A stretch of 8,730 bases of DNA from an uncultured Chlorobiota bacterium. GTDB lineage: Bacteria; Bacteroidota; Bacteroidia; Bacteroidales; JAADGE01. Positions 6,362 through 8,730 of this stretch are shown one piece after another; position 1 is the first letter of the stretch; each line of letters begins with the position of its first letter. Made by a program: the position numbers and the translations under genes. A model generated the notes under the pieces. That model had not been told where the DNA came from, did not search any database, and saw only the letters and a program-made list of their open reading frames with translations. The DNA lies in contig CAMZKQ010000237.1 of NCBI GenBank assembly GCA_947311265.1, positions 1 to 8,730 of the forward strand, written 5' to 3'.

Positions 6362-8038
6362 TTAAAATTTCCTTACGCTACGCACTTTCTTTTTAGAAAT
6401 TTCAATAGTTTTCCCTTTTGGATATTTTATGGAAAAAGAAAGGCGTATTTTTTTTACTTGCCCGGGATTTAATCGGTATTTCCATTTTAGTTCGCCTGTG
6501 GCAGGATTTGCAATGGCATCTGATATTTCTAGGGCTTTTACTACAATTTCATCGGATTGCGAAATTGGGAGCTGGTCGTGAATATCTATTTCGATGCTTG
6601 ATTTTCGGTTGTTTTTTACAATAATTTCGTAAGTTAAGGTTTCCTTGCGTTTATTGCCGATAAATTGCGAGCTGCTGAATTTTTTTAGTTTGCTTCGGGT
6701 TACAATTACCTTTCCATCTCGCCCAAGCGATAGGTTTAGCGTATCGCTAACATCTCTGGTTTTTATAAAGGATTGCCCAAGGTAAGTGCCAGCATAATAA
6801 ACATTTGCAGGCCCTTCAACCAAATTTAAATCCTCCCAGCCAGTAATTCGTGCTAGCAAAAATACGCCTTTATCTAGCTTTGTAACGGCGTAGTGTTTGT
6901 AGGAGGCAGGCAATTCATGCTCACTTACATCTATTAAATACGGCTTATCGTCCGAAGGCACAGAGTAAGTTCTGCTAATTTTAAACTCTGCATTTAATTC
7001 TGGCAAAGCCGCCGAGGAGTAATTGCTACTGTTTGTAACATTGCCAAATAAGCCATCAGTAACAGCTTCGCCAGCAATATCATTTTGAAAATAGCCCTCT
7101 CCTGGGGAAATCTGTAACTGCTGGTTAGATTTTTGCTGTCTATTGTTTTGATAATAAGCTTGTTGTCCATAAGTTTTATAGCTAAGTAGCCATGGTTTTA
7201 AGTTGGGCTGGGTAACGCTTAATGTAGGGTCAGCGGTGGAGAGTTTCATTTTAAGATTTTCCCATGCTATTCCTGTATTGTTGAATACCTTTGCTCGGTA
7301 GATTAATTGTACAGGCTTATCGGTATCTTCGGCTTTAATATCGTAGGCAGGTGCCCAGCCAGCATCGGCCACTAAGTATTTAATTTGTATATTTTTATAC
7401 GCATTTGAGTGAGACGAAACTAAAACAATAATTTCCGAACGGGTATAGCTTGAGTTGGCATTAAGCTCTGCCAACTCATGGTTAATTCTAGTTTTTGCCC
7501 TAATTAGCTTTAGTGCTTTTCGTTCGAGTTCTCTTACACTCTTATTGATTTCTAATGTACGAGTTCTATAAAAGTTTGATGCCATTTTTAGTTCCGCTAT
7601 TGGAACCCCATTTTGTGTACCACCTATTTGATTGTTTACTTTTAGGAGTTTTTTTTCGGCTATATAAGCTCCTTTTTCATCAGTAATATCCTCAATTTTA
7701 AAACTAATAAGTTCTAGCGAATCTTTCAGAATGTCAATTTGAGGTTGCTTCTCTGGCATCACCAAATAATTGAGTTTACTTGATACGCTTAAAATATCTA
7801 CGCCATTATCAGTAGTAACTCTAATACTCCGAGTATTTATTTTTGAGGAAATATTTTTAAACGTAAGCTGAGTTCGCCCCCTTTTAAGGTTTACTTTTTT
7901 TGAGCGGATAATTTCGGCACCTGTGAGGTATATTACGGCAGAGTCAATTTTAGATTTAACTGTTTTGTTGGCGGTTTTTTGGGCAAATATGCCCAAGGCT
8001 ACAAATATAAATGTAGCTAATAATATTATCTTTCTCAT
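6362..8038 (-). CDS. Secreted DUF4139 (mucoidy-inhibitor MuiA-like) family protein
   Basis: The 558-residue protein has a clear Sec signal peptide (MRKIILLATFIFVALGIFA, cleavage probably before Q20) and no lipobox, so it is likely periplasmic or outer-membrane associated. Residues about 28-95 match the N-terminal DUF4140-type beta domain (DSAVIYLTGAEI, then a GRTQLTFKNISSKI segment). Residues 100-195 are helical and charged, probably a coiled coil. The DUF4139 domain follows from about 200 to the end, with DAGWAPAYDI (225-234), TGIAWENLKMKLSTADP (255-271), a Q/N/Y-rich insert (about 290-310) and the closing SFSIKYPKGK segment. The family is linked by name to mucoidy inhibition, but its biochemical activity is unknown to me. 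No CarboxypepD_reg-like insert, which some Bacteroidota members carry, is seen. It starts 47 bases after the response regulator on the same strand and has no recognisable promoter of its own. Confidence 0.88.
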   Translation of the reverse strand: MRKIILLATFIFVALGIFAQKTANKTVKSKIDSAVIYLTGAEIIRSKKVNLKRGRTQLTFKNISSKINTRSIRVTTDNGVDILSVSSKLNYLVMPEKQPQIDILKDSLELISFKIEDITDEKGAYIAEKKLLKVNNQIGGTQNGVPIAELKMASNFYRTRTLEINKSVRELERKALKLIRAKTRINHELAELNANSSYTRSEIIVLVSSHSNAYKNIQIKYLVADAGWAPAYDIKAEDTDKPVQLIYRAKVFNNTGIAWENLKMKLSTADPTLSVTQPNLKPWLLSYKTYGQQAYYQNNRQQKSNQQLQISPGEGYFQNDIAGEAVTDGLFGNVTNSSNYSSAALPELNAEFKISRTYSVPSDDKPYLIDVSEHELPASYKHYAVTKLDKGVFLLARITGWEDLNLVEGPANVYYAGTYLGQSFIKTRDVSDTLNLSLGRDGKVIVTRSKLKKFSSSQFIGNKRKETLTYEIIVKNNRKSSIEIDIHDQLPISQSDEIVVKALEISDAIANPATGELKWKYRLNPGQVKKIRLSFSIKYPKGKTIEISKKKVRSVRKF

Positions 8039-8085
8039 GTGTTGTATTTTTAGGGTAGTGTTTCTACGGGAGTATACAAAACCAG

Positions 8086-8478
8086 CTATTTTTGCAACCT
8101 TTTATTAAATTTGTGCTTTTCGCAAGCAAATTCAATAATAGCTTCTAGGTTTTGCTTGTAAATTGGCTTTAGCATATACCCGTAAGTATTAGATAGGATT
8201 GATTTTTTTATTGTTTCGGGCTGGCTATCGCCAGATATGTATATCACAGGCAAGTCAAAACGGTCTTCAATAATTTTGGCAGTTTCTATGCCGTCTTTTT
8301 CACCATCAAGGTGAATGTCCATTAAGATAGCATCGGGTAATGCGGCTTGGCAGGCCGTAACAGCTTCATCGCCAGTATTGGCAAAGCCGTGTAATTCATA
8401 GCCAATTTCTTTAATAAACATCTCAAAAATGGTTCTTAGCATTTTGTCGTCTTCAACAATTAGGATTTTTTTTGTCAT
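8086..8478 (-). CDS. Single-domain (CheY-like) response regulator
   Basis: The 130-residue protein is a stand-alone receiver domain of a phosphorelay. Conserved residues are all present: acidic pocket E9-D10-D11, phospho-acceptor D54 in LMDIHLDG, switch residue S82 in VIYISGD, and K104 in MLKPIYK. The DGEKDGIETAKII segment after D54 is typical of receivers paired with hybrid or orphan histidine kinases in environmental bacteria. There is no DNA-binding, enzymatic or other output domain; the C-terminus ends about 25 residues past K104 in a basic helix. It therefore works through protein contacts or as a phosphate shuttle. No histidine kinase lies in the window. It is upstream of, and probably co-transcribed with, the DUF4139 gene. 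The start ATG is supported by the normal receiver N-terminus (TKKILIVEDD). Confidence 0.92.
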   Translation of the reverse strand: MTKKILIVEDDKMLRTIFEMFIKEIGYELHGFANTGDEAVTACQAALPDAILMDIHLDGEKDGIETAKIIEDRFDLPVIYISGDSQPETIKKSILSNTYGYMLKPIYKQNLEAIIEFACEKHKFNKRLQK

Positions 8479-8568
8479 TATAATATATGTTTTCGATAAA
8501 ATTAAAAGGTTTTTTTTTCTAGTCCTTAGTTAAGTGTACTTTTAAACTGCTATGTAATTCTGCTTGTG

Positions 8569-8590
8569 AGTGTTAAAAAAACCTAACACT
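8569..8590. repeat. 7-bp inverted repeat in the divergent intergenic region
   Basis: AGTGTTA (8569-8575) is the reverse complement of TAACACT (8584-8590), with an eight-base A-rich spacer. It lies within the leader predicted for the response-regulator transcript and upstream of the coaX promoter, so it could be an operator or a leader hairpin. Confidence 0.4.
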
Positions 8591-8602
8591 ATACTTATTT
8601 TC

Positions 8603-8633
8603 TTTGCAAAAACTGTACAAATTTATAATTTTA
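8603..8633 (+). promoter_or_regulatory. Possible coaX promoter
   Basis: TTTG at 8603-8606 is followed after 19 bases by TAATTTTA at 8626-8633, five of six fixed positions of TAnnTTTG. Transcription would begin near 8640, about 34 bases before the ATG at 8674. The surrounding sequence is very AT-rich, so a chance match is possible. Confidence 0.35.
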
Positions 8634-8652
8634 ATGCTTTGTTTTAAGCAAA
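8618..8652 (-). promoter_or_regulatory. Possible promoter of the response regulator/DUF4139 pair
   Basis: On the minus strand, TAAATTTG (8625 to 8618) matches TAnnTTTG fully, with TTTG (8652 to 8649) 23 bases upstream. It would overlap the coaX promoter on the other strand and give a leader of about 130 bases before the ATG at 8478. The spacing is at the long end, and the call is by consensus only. Confidence 0.33.
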
Positions 8653-8673
8653 AACTAAAATTACTTTTCTAAA

Positions 8674-8730
8674 ATGTTCAATTTAATAATAGATAAAGGC
8701 AATACTGCTACAAAAATTGCACTTTTTAAT
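8674..8730 (+). CDS. coaX: Type III pantothenate kinase, N-terminal fragment (runs off the window)
   Basis: The last 57 bases encode MFNLIIDKGNTATKIALFN, open to the window edge. This is the N-terminal beta-strand and phosphate-binding motif (D-x-G-N-T, followed by K) of CoaX, the type III pantothenate kinase that phosphorylates pantothenate in the first step of coenzyme A synthesis; it belongs to the ASKHA fold. The ATG fits exactly at the family's usual N-terminus. It is divergent from the response regulator, 195 bases away. Only 19 residues are visible, so other ASKHA kinases are not fully excluded, but the spacing and motif favour CoaX. Confidence 0.75.
   Translation, partial: MFNLIIDKGNTATKIALFN

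Noticed and set aside
7923..8108. 61-codon plus-strand frame over the DUF4139 start
   Set aside because: It is antisense to the signal peptide of the DUF4139 gene; its hydrophobicity is incidental.
1..8730. CRISPR array, insertion sequence, tRNA/rRNA, phage or defence genes
   Set aside because: I searched by eye on both strands and found no regularly spaced repeats, transposase, terminal inverted repeats or RNA-gene signature.

Overview
The window looks like a low-GC chromosomal segment from a member of the Bacteroidota. The gene order sigma-54 activator, lptE, a Lys/Glu-rich TPR-like protein, secG, groES, groEL is one I recall from that phylum. No start codon has a clear Shine-Dalgarno sequence, and several intergenic regions match the phylum's promoter pattern (TTTG, then TAnnTTTG about 20 bases on). 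The proteins themselves (LptE family, DUF4139/DUF4140 protein, the type III pantothenate kinase start) are also Bacteroidota-like.

Layout. Bases 1-289 are mostly non-coding: a possible 16-residue tail of an upstream gene, a small repeat cluster, and a well-matching promoter at 217-249. A plus-strand cassette runs from 290 to about 4165: sigma-54-type AAA+ regulator, LptE-family lipoprotein, a 518-residue Lys/Glu-rich protein, and SecG. It closes with a 14-bp hairpin and T-tract at 4185-4221. The chaperonin operon groES-groEL follows (4340-6273) with its own probable promoter. The groEL reading frame is broken near its 3' end by what looks like one missing A at 6030-6034. A symmetric terminator at 6298-6332 separates groEL from two minus-strand genes that converge on it: a secreted DUF4139 protein (8038-6362) and, upstream of it, a stand-alone CheY-like response regulator (8478-8086). 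The last 57 bases are the start of a plus-strand coaX, divergent from the response regulator.

How the genes relate. LptE (LPS export to the outer membrane) and SecG (inner-membrane translocon) are envelope-biogenesis functions, and the upstream sigma-54 activator may influence them or act elsewhere; the sequence does not decide. GroES/GroEL is the housekeeping chaperonin. The response regulator and the DUF4139 protein are 47 bases apart on one strand and probably co-transcribed.

I find no CRISPR array, insertion sequence, tRNA/rRNA, phage gene or defence system, and no convincing undescribed system. The item most worth checking is the groEL frame break, most likely a sequencing or assembly error. 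It sits on an A_AAG tetramer immediately before a stop and a short distance upstream of a GC-containing hairpin, so a recoding explanation should be excluded rather than assumed away.
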